A DNA stretch of 64,000 nt from Roseiarcus sp963823165 (lineage in GTDB: Bacteria; Pseudomonadota; Alphaproteobacteria; Rhizobiales; Beijerinckiaceae), in contig CAWGKV010000044.1 in NCBI GenBank assembly GCA_963823165.1, forward strand, positions 248,001 to 312,000. Reading direction: 5' to 3'. The notes under the pieces were generated by a model, which saw only the letters and a program-made list of their open reading frames with translations, did no database searches and was not told the origin of the DNA. A program made the position numbers and the translations under genes. This document shows, piece after piece, positions 7,893 to 16,875 of this stretch (position 1 is its first letter; each line of letters begins with the position of its first letter).

Positions 7893-9668
7893 TCAGTTCG
7901 CGGCCGTCTCGCCGTCGGGATAGAGGCAAATGAACGACGCCTTGCCGCCCTCGATCCCGTAGGCCGGCAGGTTCGACGAGCTCGAGCAGATGCCGCCGTC
8001 CTTCGCGAACACGAGATCGCGCAGCCAGGTGACGCGGGTCGGGAGCGGATAGCTGACGAAGGTCTTGCTCGAGGGCGTGAAGCGGAAGATGCGGTCGGAC
8101 ATGTTCGAGGTGATCCACACGTCTCCGGTCTTCGGATGGACGTTCAGCGCGTAGGGTGTCTCGTATTCGTTCGGCGAGAGCAGCGGCAGCTTCCAGGTCT
8201 CGAACGTCTCCCCGCGCGTGTCGAACTTCATCAGGCCGCCGTCGTCGAAGGCCGGAATCCAGAGATCGCCGTCCCTGTCGAAGCGCGGCCGGCGCGGCCC
8301 TTTCAGCGGCGTGTCGAATTCCCTGATCGCGAAGGTCTTGGGGTCGATCCGACCGATCTTGTTGGCGTTCAGCTTGGCGTACCAGATCGAGCCGTCGACC
8401 GGGTTCACGTCGATCCCGTAGGGGAGCGAGAATGCGTCGCGCCCCTGGTCGGCCCATTTGGTGTGCGAGACGGCGAGGTGCATGCCGCTCTGCGGGAACA
8501 GAGAGGCCACCTTGAGCAGGTATGGAAAGGCGACGTCGGTTACGCCGCGCCAGAACCCGTCGTGCGGCAACGGGATAACTCTCATCTCTTCGGTCTTGGG
8601 ATCGAACCGGCCGACCTCGTTGGAGGCTGCGATGGTGAACCAGACGATCCCCTCGCCGTCGATCCTGACGGTGTGCGGATAGAGATGGGTGCGGCCGACG
8701 TGGTAGAGCTTGAAGGCCCTTGTCGCCGGATCGAACGAGGCGAGGGTCGAGGACAGCGCGTTGGTGATCCAGAACCGGCCGTCCTTCCCCTGGGCCATGC
8801 TGTGCGGCCCGTGCTTTCCGGAGAAGACGCCGATCGGCAAGCGGAGGCCCGAGAACACCCCGCCCTCGGGGAGGTCGATGTCCGGCTCCCTGTTCTCTTC
8901 AATCTTGCCGGTCTTGCGGTCGAGAACCCAGACGATGTCGTGCCCCTCGTCCGAGCCGTAGAGACGGTCGTCCGCCCCGACGTCGGTGTCATGGATGAAG
9001 GTCAGTTCGTCGCCGACCACCCATTCCTTGACTTTGGCCCGGGCAAGCTCGTCGCTCCACGGCTGCTTCTGGACCGCGGCGACCGGCTTGCCGTCGAAGC
9101 CGACCGCGAGCGTCGCCGCGATGTCTTGGGATTCGCGGTTGGTGAGGACGGCGAGATAGCCCTCCATGCGCTGGACGGTCTCGTTCCATCCCTGAAGGCT
9201 CCGCGGGACGCGGGTGAGTTCGTTGCCGACCTGATGGCAATAGTTGCACTGGCTGACGAAGGCGGCGCGGGTGTCCGGGTTCTTCCAGGAAAGCGCCGTC
9301 AGGTGCGCCGAGGCTGTCAGGCTGTTCGAGAGCGCGGCCGGATCCGTCTCCCGCGCCATGTCGGCGTCGAGCGTCTCGGTCCCGTCGGACGGAAGGTCGA
9401 GGTCCTTTGTCGCGTCTTTGAAATAGGGCGCGCGCGTCCGGACGCTGACCTTGCCGCAAATGTCGGTCGTGAGGCTGTAGCGGCCGTTGGCGTCGGCGTA
9501 TGCCGTGTCGCGCCGCGCCTTCGCCGCGTCGAAGACCGTCACCATCGCACCGGGGACCGGCTTGCCCTCGCTCGTCACTTGCCCGTTGAGCGCGCCGGCC
9601 GTCGCCGCGCTGGCCGTGACGGCGAGGAGCGCGGCGATCGACGCCGCGGACAAAACTCCTGCTTTCAA
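7893..9668 (-). CDS. Periplasmic Vgb-type propeller protein with haem c motif
   Basis: About 591 residues, exported. Order: signal peptide (residues 1-26, ending ASAATAGA), a carboxypeptidase-regulatory-like beta-sandwich (about 27-100, GQVTSEGKPVPGAMVTVFD), a single c-type haem motif Cys141-x2-Cys-His145 (CNYCH), then a long beta-propeller with repeated W-x-T/GxxxxxDP units like virginiamycin B lyase (about 210-580). Start: a TTG at 9668 with AGGGAGGA six bases upstream gives a perfect signal peptide, while the upstream ATG at 9704 overlaps the SDR stop as ATGA. Propeller and haem together suggest a periplasmic electron-transferring lyase or dehydrogenase, but the reaction is unknown. It lies in an operon between an SDR and a small membrane protein. 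Confidence 0.8.
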   Translation of the reverse strand: MKAGVLSAASIAALLAVTASAATAGALNGQVTSEGKPVPGAMVTVFDAAKARRDTAYADANGRYSLTTDICGKVSVRTRAPYFKDATKDLDLPSDGTETLDADMARETDPAALSNSLTASAHLTALSWKNPDTRAAFVSQCNYCHQVGNELTRVPRSLQGWNETVQRMEGYLAVLTNRESQDIAATLAVGFDGKPVAAVQKQPWSDELARAKVKEWVVGDELTFIHDTDVGADDRLYGSDEGHDIVWVLDRKTGKIEENREPDIDLPEGGVFSGLRLPIGVFSGKHGPHSMAQGKDGRFWITNALSSTLASFDPATRAFKLYHVGRTHLYPHTVRIDGEGIVWFTIAASNEVGRFDPKTEEMRVIPLPHDGFWRGVTDVAFPYLLKVASLFPQSGMHLAVSHTKWADQGRDAFSLPYGIDVNPVDGSIWYAKLNANKIGRIDPKTFAIREFDTPLKGPRRPRFDRDGDLWIPAFDDGGLMKFDTRGETFETWKLPLLSPNEYETPYALNVHPKTGDVWITSNMSDRIFRFTPSSKTFVSYPLPTRVTWLRDLVFAKDGGICSSSSNLPAYGIEGGKASFICLYPDGETAAN

Positions 9669-9703
9669 GATTGTCCTCCCTGAAATGGATTGCGCCGGGG
9701 GCA

Positions 9704-10552
9704 TCAGCCGCCGGCCGGCAGGTAGCCGCTCTCTTTAGCGGCCGCGAGGCTCACCCGTCGCGCGAGCGCCGGCGAGATGCGGGCGGCCCAGTTGGCGACG
9801 GCGGCCTTGGGCCCGGTGAAGACATGCGCCTCGCCCCGCAGCACGGCGCGGACGATATCCTCGCCGACCGCGTCCGGCGATCCGCCCCGGCCGGCGTAGT
9901 AGGCCTGAAGCGTCGCAAGCTGTTCGGCGGAGATGTTGGCGCCGACGCGCGCCGCGCCGCCGACGATGGGCGTGTTGATGATCCCGGGGTAGATGCAGTG
10001 GACCCGGACGTCGGTGCTCGCCAGCTCCATCGCCAGCACCTCGCTGAATTGCCTGACCGCGCCTTTGGACGCGGCGTAGGCGGACAGGTTGGGGGGCGGC
10101 AGGACCGCGGCCACCGAAGCGACATTGACGATGCTGCGCGGGCCCCCGGCCGAGCGCATCGCCGGCAGGAAGGCGCGCGTCATCCGCACTGCGCCGAGCA
10201 GGTTGATCTCGAGCGCGCGGCGCCATTCGTCGATCGGCGTTTCCAGAAAGCCGCCGAGAAAGGCGACCCCTGCATTGTTGACGAGAACGTCCGGCGTGAT
10301 GCCGGCTTCGGCGACGCGCTCGCCAAGGGACGCGACCGATCGGTCGTCGGCGACGTCGCAGGGAACGACGAGGCGACGGGCGCCCTCGCCCTTCAGGGCG
10401 TCGTCCGCCGCGGACAGGCCTTTTTCGTTCACGTCGGTCAGGACGACGTTGGCGCGGCGCCGCGCAAAGGCTTTCGCGGTCGCGAGCCCGATGCCCGAGG
10501 CCGCGCCGGTGACGAGCGCCCACTTGCCGGAGAGGGGCGTCATCGAGTCCAC
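9704..10552 (-). CDS. Short-chain dehydrogenase/reductase (SDR)
   Basis: About 282 residues. Classical SDR features are the dinucleotide-binding TGAASGIG near the N-terminus, NNAG near residue 90, a serine in the NVASVAA strand, and the catalytic Y-x3-K in YAASKGA. The C-terminal roughly 70 residues (GEDIVRAVLRGEAHVFTGPKA...) resemble SDRs acting on larger alcohols or hydroxy-lipids. Start: I prefer GTG at 10552, which has GGGAG about eight bases upstream, over the ATG at 10543 (same frame). First gene of an operon with the Vgb-type lyase (ATGA overlap at 9702-9706) and divergent from the AraC regulator, which may control it. Confidence 0.85.
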   Translation of the reverse strand: MDSMTPLSGKWALVTGAASGIGLATAKAFARRRANVVLTDVNEKGLSAADDALKGEGARRLVVPCDVADDRSVASLGERVAEAGITPDVLVNNAGVAFLGGFLETPIDEWRRALEINLLGAVRMTRAFLPAMRSAGGPRSIVNVASVAAVLPPPNLSAYAASKGAVRQFSEVLAMELASTDVRVHCIYPGIINTPIVGGAARVGANISAEQLATLQAYYAGRGGSPDAVGEDIVRAVLRGEAHVFTGPKAAVANWAARISPALARRVSLAAAKESGYLPAGG

Positions 10553-10740
10553 GTCGCATCTCCCTGTTTCGGCGTGGCGGCGGTCGATGGTCTCACGTCT
10601 TCTCCTCCCGGTCCGGGCGGATCGCCTTGACGGTCGCCGCGGCATTTCGCAGCATAAGGTCATGAGGCGCCCAGGCTCGGATCCCGGATCCGCGCTCTCG
10701 ACGCATCGATACGCAGGTCGGGGAAGGCCGCCAAGGACAG

Positions 10741-11823
10741 ATGTCGCCAGACAGGGGGACAGTTCTCGCCAAGTCGCCCGGACACCCGGGGGTATTGCGG
10801 ATCGCCTCGGCGCACGACAGGATCGTGCCGCTTCAGGTGATGTCGCCGCTGCTCGCGCTGACGCTCGAACGCGGATGGAACCCGCGCGAGATTTTTCCCT
10901 TCGCGGAATTTCGCGACGGCCAGCCGGTGGATGCGGGGCGTCGCTTCAGCTACTGGGAGGCGAGGCAAGCCTACCTGCGCGCGGGTCACAGGATCGGCGA
11001 GACATTCGCCGTCGAATACGCCTTTCGAAAGTCGCTTGCGACCCTGGGGCTCGTCGGGCTCGGAATGATGGTGCACGCCACGGTCGAAGCGGCGTTGCGG
11101 TTCGCTCTCGACTATCAGGCGCTCGCGGGCGCGGTCCTGCGGCTCGACATGGAGACGCACGGAGAGGAAACCGCGATTGTCGCGTACGATCTCTACCAGG
11201 ACGACGAGCTCCGGCAGTTCTGGCGGCTCGACCACCTCCTGACCGTGGCCCACATGCTGCGGCAGCTTCCCGGCGAGCCGGAAGGTCCCGTTCGCTTCGA
11301 GATCGAGGGGCCGCTCGGCGGCGACGCGAAGGACGCGCTGAAAAAACTGATCGACGCCCAGGTCGTCGACGGGGCGGCCCGGTCCTGCATCGTCTATCGC
11401 ACCGAGGACCTGAAGGCGCCGCTGAGGTTTCCCGACGCCGCCGCCGCCCGGATGTGGCGCGAGACGGCGGACAGGGAGCTTGCGGCGATCGGACGAACGG
11501 ACGCAGAGAGTCTCGTCCAGCGCCTCGATGCGAGAAACGCGAGGCTGACGGGGCGCCGCGAACTCGCGGACGAACTCGGGATCAGCGAACGCTCGCTGGA
11601 TCGGCTGCTGGCGCGCGAGGGCGTTCGGTTCTCCGAATTCGTAGGCTCCCAGCGCCTGGAGAGGGCGAAGCGCGCCCTTCGCAGCGGCGCGACGGTCGAG
11701 CGGGTCGCCGAGCTCACCGGCTATTCAGACGCCCGAAGCTTCCGCCGGGCCTTCCAGACGGCGGCGGGAATGACTCCGGCGGAATTCAAGTCCGGACTGA
11801 AGGTCGCGGAACAGGATGTCTGA
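10741..11823 (+). CDS. AraC family transcriptional regulator
   Basis: 360 residues. The N-terminal roughly 20-210 matches the arabinose-binding-like sensor domain found in OruR/ArgR-type AraC proteins, with an internal GLVGLGMMVHATVEAALRF. The C-terminal roughly 250-350 is the double helix-turn-helix: first HTH ELADELGISERSLDRLL, second HTH RVAELTGYSDARSFRRAFQ followed by the family signature GMTPAEFK. The gene is divergent from the SDR–lyase–membrane-protein operon with under 200 bases between starts, the usual layout for a regulator of that operon. No inducer can be inferred. Confidence 0.88.
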   Translation: MSPDRGTVLAKSPGHPGVLRIASAHDRIVPLQVMSPLLALTLERGWNPREIFPFAEFRDGQPVDAGRRFSYWEARQAYLRAGHRIGETFAVEYAFRKSLATLGLVGLGMMVHATVEAALRFALDYQALAGAVLRLDMETHGEETAIVAYDLYQDDELRQFWRLDHLLTVAHMLRQLPGEPEGPVRFEIEGPLGGDAKDALKKLIDAQVVDGAARSCIVYRTEDLKAPLRFPDAAAARMWRETADRELAAIGRTDAESLVQRLDARNARLTGRRELADELGISERSLDRLLAREGVRFSEFVGSQRLERAKRALRSGATVERVAELTGYSDARSFRRAFQTAAGMTPAEFKSGLKVAEQDV

Positions 11824-12211
11824 GTAGCCCGCCGACACCTTGTCGGAAGGCGCTGACGACCGGGACGCGAAGAAACGAGACCGCCGAGCCGATCGCTACT
11901 GAACGGTGTGTGACCCAAACAGGCCAAGGTCACCAGCCGCCGCCCGGCAGGCGCGGTCATTTCTGGGCGCTTTCGAATTTGTGAACGGCAGCTTGTGTGC
12001 AGAGCTTCCGTAGCGCCTTAAGGCAGCCTTCTGAGGTTCATCGCACGTTCCAGGCTGATCAGTAAGGTCAGCAATGGTGAAGGGTTTCGGCCGTCCGGCG
12101 CGCTGGTCGGCCGGGTGCCAAGCGTAAGGTTCGCGCCACGGGGTTGCTACCGGCCCGGCCCCGCGTATCTATTGGCGCCACGCTCAGCGAGCGCGGGTCA
12201 CAACCTCCGCC
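11824..12211. other. 388-base intergenic gap between convergent genes
   Basis: Lies between the AraC stop and the LysR stop (convergent). I read all frames and find no protein, tRNA or obvious repeat. A T-run terminator is not evident. Composition is similar to the surrounding DNA. Confidence 0.4.
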
Positions 12212-13084
12212 TCACGCCGCGCGCCGCGCCTGAGCGCCGACGGTCATGCGGATCGCCTCCGCGAGCGCTTTGGCTTCTTCGGTCGCGCGGCCGGGAGCGT
12301 GAATGAGCCCCATGCGCGTCAGCGGCAGTTCGGGCAGGCCCTCCTCCGGGCCGAGAACGCGCAGACCCTCGCCGACCATCGAGGCGGGCAGCGTGGTGAC
12401 GGCGAGCCCGGCGCGCACCACCGTCCCGATCGCGCTGTAGTTCTTGGAGAAGAAGAGGCCGCGGGTCGGGCGCGACGCTGCCGCCAGCGCCTCGGCGGCT
12501 GCCCGCCGCCAGATGCAAGTCGCGCTGCCGAGCGCGAGCGGCAGCGGAGCGCCGTCCTCGACCCGGAAGCGCTCGGCCGCGACCCAGACCAGCGGCTCCT
12601 CGCGCAGCAACTCGAAGCCGTGCAACCCGGAATGACCGGTCACCAGCGCCAGTTCCAGCGCTCCGGCGGCGACCTGCGCCGCGAGTTCCTGCGACGCCTC
12701 GCACACCACCGACACCTCGACCAGCGGGTGGCGACGATTGAAGCGGCCGAGAATCTCGGCCAGGAACAATTCGGCGTAGTCGTCGGGAATGCCGAGCCGC
12801 GCCGAGCCCCTGAGCCCCTTGCGCGACAAGGCCGCCATCGCGCCCGCCTCGACCTGAATGATCCGCCGGGCGAAGTCGATCAGGCTCTCCCCCTCTGCGG
12901 TGAGCCGCGCGCCGCGGCCCTGTTTCACGAACAGCGCGCAGCCGAGCTGCTCCTCGAGCCGGCGGATATGCATCGACACGGCCGACTGCGTCTTGTGCAC
13001 GCGCTCGGCGGCCTTGGTGAACGAGCCGGAATCGACGATGGCGAGGAACGAGCGCAGCTGGTCGGTGTCGAGCATGTCATTCAT
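12212..13084 (-). CDS. LysR family transcriptional regulator
   Basis: 290 residues. The N-terminal winged helix-turn-helix (LRSFLAIVDSGSFTKAAERVHKTQSAVSMHIRRLE) occupies residues 9-45, and a periplasmic-binding-like effector domain covers about 90-285. The effector is unknown. It is transcribed away from the DUF1127 gene across a 158-base gap, which contains AT-rich DNA (ATAACTTTAAAAACATTCG) suitable for LysR operator sites. Regulation of that small gene is therefore plausible, but this is inference. Confidence 0.88.
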   Translation of the reverse strand: MNDMLDTDQLRSFLAIVDSGSFTKAAERVHKTQSAVSMHIRRLEEQLGCALFVKQGRGARLTAEGESLIDFARRIIQVEAGAMAALSRKGLRGSARLGIPDDYAELFLAEILGRFNRRHPLVEVSVVCEASQELAAQVAAGALELALVTGHSGLHGFELLREEPLVWVAAERFRVEDGAPLPLALGSATCIWRRAAAEALAAASRPTRGLFFSKNYSAIGTVVRAGLAVTTLPASMVGEGLRVLGPEEGLPELPLTRMGLIHAPGRATEEAKALAEAIRMTVGAQARRAA

Positions 13085-13242
13085 CCGGGTTCGCGATCGA
13101 TAACTTTAAAAACATTCGTTGGACCGATCAATAGTCGCGCAGTAGATTTTCTCACGACTTCCCCAATCGAGTCGCTTTCCTACCGGCGCCGCGCCCCCCG
13201 CAGCGCCGACCGGGTTCCCATGGTCTTTTTCGGAGAGAAACG

Positions 13243-13479
13243 ATGATGTCCTCCCTCGCCCGCCGGGCCTCGCACGGAGCAGCGTCCCTCAGGCGGGCCC
13301 TCGCATGGCCGGCGCGGATCAGCGCCGAGCGCCGAGCGATGCGACAGCTCGCGCGCATGTCGGACCTTGAACTGCGCGACATGGGCCTGGTGCAGCAGGA
13401 TGTCGTCGACGCCGGCATGCTTCGGTTCGGCGCCGAGAGGCCGGCGACGCGGCGCGCGGCGCGCGAGGGCCTCTGTTAA
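13243..13479 (+). CDS. DUF1127 domain small protein
   Basis: 78 residues with a basic N-terminus and the C-terminal DUF1127 motif (RQLARMSDLELRDMGLVQQDV, about residues 34-54). DUF1127 proteins are small arginine-rich regulators. Several in Rhizobiales bind RNA or modulate phosphate and carbon metabolism, but this one is uncharacterised. GGAGAG precedes the ATG. A possible promoter is TTGGAC-18-TAGATT at 13119-13148. It is divergent from a LysR gene. Confidence 0.8.
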   Translation: MMSSLARRASHGAASLRRALAWPARISAERRAMRQLARMSDLELRDMGLVQQDVVDAGMLRFGAERPATRRAAREGLC

Positions 13480-13712
13480 GGATGCGGGGAGCGGGCGAAA
13501 AGGAGAGGCGAACCCGTTCCCGCGCTGCTCCCGAACGTAAGCGCCCCCGGCCGCTCCAAAGCGTGAGCAACAGAGAACGTCCCTGGCAAAATTTGGGTAG
13601 CGTTTGGAAGCTGTCGGAAAGGAAATGGGGGTCGTCGGCGGCCAGCCCCGTCGGCCGCACCCTTGCGGGTCTCGTCAAACGGCGTCGGGAGCCGGACGAA
13701 GCCGCGAGGTCA

Positions 13713-14363
13713 TCACCGTCCCCAGACGCCCGTAAGAGACGCCTTCGCCAAAATATGTCCCTGCAATTTCAAGCCAATGTCCGCAGGCGAGGTGTCCTGA
13801 TCGACGTCGAGCTTATCGACGTCGAGCGCATAGACCGTGATTTCGTAATGATGCGCCTTGCCCGACGGCGGGCAAGGACCGCCATAGGCGTTCGCGTCGA
13901 AGCTGGTGCGCCCCTGGACGGCGCCGCCCGGCAGCCCCGGGCCGCCTCCCGCCCCCTTCGGCAGCGACGAGACGTCGGCGGGGATGTTGACGACCCACCA
14001 GTGCCAAAACCCGCCCCGTCTCGCCGCGCTCGAATCAAACAGGCCGACAACGAGCCTCTTGGCCCAGCGCCAGAAACCGGCGCCAGCCCCCGCGTCCGGA
14101 TCAAACATGCTGATTGCAAAGCTCTTGGTCGCAATTGGCGCGCCGGTCCAGGAAAGCGTGGGGGAGACATTCTGGCCTTTGCAGGCTCCGCCATTGTAGA
14201 CCTGCTCGTCAGAGATCCGACCCCCCTGGCTGACGTCGGGGCTCGTCAGAGCGAGGGCGTCCGCGCTTGTCGGCCCGAGCATGACCATCGCCATTGCGAA
14301 GGGTACGGCGCGCGTGACGTTTCTCGCCCGGCGCTTCAGGCGGAAAAGAATCCTGACGTCCAT
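13713..14363 (-). CDS. YbhB/YbcL family (PEBP-like) exported protein
   Basis: About 216 residues. The start at 14363 gives a signal peptide (MDVRILFRLKRRARNVTR then a hydrophobic stretch ending TSADALA) with GAGGG six bases upstream. The mature part is a phosphatidylethanolamine-binding/Raf-kinase-inhibitor-like fold: FAISMFDPDAG with the conserved DPD, FWHWWVVNIPAD and the GPCPPSGKAHHYEITVYALD block near residues 165-185. The physiological ligand of bacterial members is unknown. An unusual insertion (GAGAGFWRWAKRLVVGLFDSSAARRG) sits between DPDAG and the FWHWWV strand. It is divergent from malate synthase. Confidence 0.85.
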   Translation of the reverse strand: MDVRILFRLKRRARNVTRAVPFAMAMVMLGPTSADALALTSPDVSQGGRISDEQVYNGGACKGQNVSPTLSWTGAPIATKSFAISMFDPDAGAGAGFWRWAKRLVVGLFDSSAARRGGFWHWWVVNIPADVSSLPKGAGGGPGLPGGAVQGRTSFDANAYGGPCPPSGKAHHYEITVYALDVDKLDVDQDTSPADIGLKLQGHILAKASLTGVWGR

Positions 14364-14587
14364 TTGGCCCTCGGCAAGGCTATTCGAGGTTGCGCATCGC
14401 CGATCGACTATGCCGCGACCGGGGCAAATCGGCAAAGCAGCGGCGCGGGCGGGGTCGTGACGGGGCCACGCGGAATGACGAAGCGGCGGTTTCGACCCGG
14501 CCCGAAGGCGAACGCGTGATCGGGCCTCCCCAAATTCGGTGAAACCGTCTACGAAGCGAGACGTTGAACGCCGAACCGGAGAGATCC

Positions 14588-16186
14588 ATGACCGCGCAAT
14601 CGGCCGCCGCCGGCGTCCATGTCCACGCCAGTCCCAGCCCCCGACAGGCTGAAATCCTCACCGACGAGGCGCTTGCGTTCCTCGCCGATCTGCACCGGCG
14701 CTTCAACGCGCGGCGGGTCGAGCTGCTGGCGCGCCGGATGGAGCGGCAGAAGCTGTTCGACGCCGGGCAGCTGCCGCATTTTCTGACCGAAAACAAAGCC
14801 GTCCGCGACGGCGACTGGACGGTCGCGCCAATTCCGGCCGACCTGATGGACCGCCGGGTCGAGATCACCGGACCGGTCGACCGCAAGATGATCGTCAATG
14901 CGCTGAACTCCGGCGCAAAGGTGTTCATGGCCGATTTCGAGGACGCCACCTCGCCGATGTTCGCCAACATGATCGAGGGCCAGGCGAACCTCAAGGACCG
15001 CTGGGCGGGAACGATCGACTTCGCCGACCCGGCTTCCGGCAAGGAATATGCGCTCAAGGACAGCCCCGCGGTTCTGATGACGCGCCCTCGCGGCTGGCAT
15101 CTGCCGGAGCGGCACGTGACGGTCGACGGCCGGGAGATCTCGGGCGCGCTGTTCGACTTCGGCCTCTACGCGTTTCACTGCGCCAAGACCCAGATGGCGC
15201 AGGGCGCGACGCCCGCCTTCTATCTGCCGAAGCTGGAAAGCCACCTCGAAGCGCGTCTGTGGAACGAGGTCTTCTCACACGCGGAAGCCGCGCTCGGCGT
15301 CCCGAACGGCTCGTTCAAGGCGACGGTGCTGATCGAAACGCTGCCGGCGGCGTTCGAGATGGATGAGATTCTCTATGAGCTCCGCGACCACATCGTAGGC
15401 CTCAACTGCGGCCGGTGGGACTACATCTTCTCCTTCATCAAGCGGCTCGGCAAGAATCCGGCCTTCCTCACTCCCGACCGCTCGGTGATGACGATGGGCC
15501 AGGCGTTCCTCAACGCTTATTCGCTCCAGCTCATCAAGACCTGCCACCACCGCGGCGCCTTCGCCATGGGCGGCATGGCGGCGCAGATTCCGGTCAAGGG
15601 GGACGCCGAGGCGAACGAAGCCGCCTTCGCCAAAGTGCGGGCCGACAAGGAGCGCGAGGCGGCGAACGGGCACGACGGCACCTGGGTCGCCCATCCCGAC
15701 CTCGTGCCGATCGCCATGGAGGTGTTCGACCGGCTGATGCCGCGGCCGAACCAGCTCTCGGTCCTGCGGGACGACGTGCATGTGACCGCGGCCGATCTTG
15801 TCAAGATGCACGAGGGAGAGCGGACGGAGGAGGGCCTGCGCCTGAACATCCGCGTCGGCGTGCAATATATCGAGGCTTGGCTGCGTGGGCGCGGCGCCGT
15901 GCCGATCTACAACCTGATGGAGGACGCCGCGACGGCGGAAATTTCGCGGGCCCAAGTATGGCAGTGGATTCACCTCCGGGCGAAGCTCGACGACGGCCGC
16001 GAGGTCACCCCGGAGATGTTTCGCGATGCGCTCGCGGGCGAAATGGAGCGCGTCAAGCGCGAGGTCGGCGCGGCGGCGTTCGACGGCGGGCGCTTCCCCG
16101 AGGCGATCCGGCTCTTCTCGGACATGTCGCTCGCCGACGAGTTCGAGGAGTTCCTGACCCTGCCGGCCTATCGTCTGATCGACTGA
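14588..16186 (+). CDS. aceB: Malate synthase A
   Basis: 532 residues, cytosolic. Condenses glyoxylate with acetyl-CoA to malate. Recognisable family blocks are VFMADFEDATSPMF near residue 115, RPRGWHL near 160, GLNCGRWDYIFSF near 270 and HHRGAFAMGGMAAQIP near 320. Length equals the usual aceB product. I use the ATG at 14588 with GGAGAG immediately upstream instead of the TTG 24 bases earlier. Isocitrate lyase is not in this window, so whether this serves the glyoxylate shunt or consumption of glyoxylate from C1/C2 metabolism cannot be decided here. Confidence 0.93.
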   Translation: MTAQSAAAGVHVHASPSPRQAEILTDEALAFLADLHRRFNARRVELLARRMERQKLFDAGQLPHFLTENKAVRDGDWTVAPIPADLMDRRVEITGPVDRKMIVNALNSGAKVFMADFEDATSPMFANMIEGQANLKDRWAGTIDFADPASGKEYALKDSPAVLMTRPRGWHLPERHVTVDGREISGALFDFGLYAFHCAKTQMAQGATPAFYLPKLESHLEARLWNEVFSHAEAALGVPNGSFKATVLIETLPAAFEMDEILYELRDHIVGLNCGRWDYIFSFIKRLGKNPAFLTPDRSVMTMGQAFLNAYSLQLIKTCHHRGAFAMGGMAAQIPVKGDAEANEAAFAKVRADKEREAANGHDGTWVAHPDLVPIAMEVFDRLMPRPNQLSVLRDDVHVTAADLVKMHEGERTEEGLRLNIRVGVQYIEAWLRGRGAVPIYNLMEDAATAEISRAQVWQWIHLRAKLDDGREVTPEMFRDALAGEMERVKREVGAAAFDGGRFPEAIRLFSDMSLADEFEEFLTLPAYRLID

Positions 16187-16238
16187 GTCCAGGCTCTATG
16201 GAGCCAGAGGCCGCGCCAACGCACTGGCGCAAAAGCGG

Positions 16239-16267
16239 TTGACTTCGGCGGTCGCCCCACCTATAGC
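16239..16267 (+). promoter_or_regulatory. Sigma-70-type promoter for rplU-rpmA
   Basis: A -35 TTGACT at 16239-16244 and a -10 TATAGC at 16262-16267 are separated by exactly 17 bases. Predicted transcription starts near 16274, giving a leader of about 174 bases before rplU. Confidence 0.65.
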
Positions 16268-16280
16268 CTGGGCCGCTCCA

Positions 16281-16310
16281 GCGCGGCGGCGACGCCGCGC
16301 TTTTGGTTTT
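16281..16310 (+). terminator. Terminator-like hairpin in the rplU leader
   Basis: An 8-bp GC stem (GCGCGGCG / CGCCGCGC) with a GCGA loop, followed by TTTTGGTTTT. It lies about 95 bases after aceB, and also just downstream of the rplU promoter. It could terminate aceB transcripts, or act as an attenuator-like element in the ribosomal protein leader. Confidence 0.55.
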
Positions 16311-16447
16311 GCGGGACAAGGCGTACCGAAGCCCCAAATTCAGAGCGTTCGTCTGCGGCTCTGCTCAGAGCCGCGATCGGGGTCAACTGCAAAGAAGCCG
16401 GCCGCGCGGGCTTTCGCGCACGAGCCGGGAGGAACACGGGAAAAGCG

Positions 16448-16765
16448 ATGTTCGCAGTCATCAAGACCGGCGGCAAGCAATACACGGTCGCCGCCGACAA
16501 ACAAATCACCATCATGTCGCTGCCGGGCGAGGCCGGTTCGCAGGTGGTTTTCGACGAGGTGCTCGCGCTGTTCGACGGCGAGACCAATCAGGTCGGCGCT
16601 CCGCATGTCGCGGGCGCGAGCGTCGTCGGCGAAATCGTCGAGCAGACGCGCGGGCCCAAGGTGATCGCGTTCAAGAAGCGCCGACGGAAGAATTCCAAGC
16701 GCAAGCGCGGCCACAGGCAGGATCTGACGATCGTCAAGATCACCGGCATCCAGGCGGGCGCCTGA
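16448..16765 (+). CDS. rplU: 50S ribosomal protein L21
   Basis: 105 residues, the usual length. The start MFAVIKTGGKQY is diagnostic, and the C-terminal KRRRKNSKRKRGHRQDLTIVKI carries the basic 23S rRNA-binding region. First gene of the conserved rplU-rpmA-(GNAT)-obgE cluster. Preceded by GGAAAAGCG as ribosome-binding region, with a good promoter 190 bases upstream. Confidence 0.97.
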   Translation: MFAVIKTGGKQYTVAADKQITIMSLPGEAGSQVVFDEVLALFDGETNQVGAPHVAGASVVGEIVEQTRGPKVIAFKKRRRKNSKRKRGHRQDLTIVKITGIQAGA

Positions 16766-16875
16766 CGGATTTGCGGCCGGGCCGCGATTTCCGCCCAAGG
16801 CGGCTTGCACTATACAGAGAATAGAGAGATCAAACACGCGCCTTCGCGGCGCAGGCGGGTTTTGGAGCAAGGGTC

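Noticed and set aside
8000..9683. Plus-strand 606-codon frame opposite the Vgb-type lyase
   Set aside because: Shadow of a real gene; codon pattern and composition fit the minus strand only.
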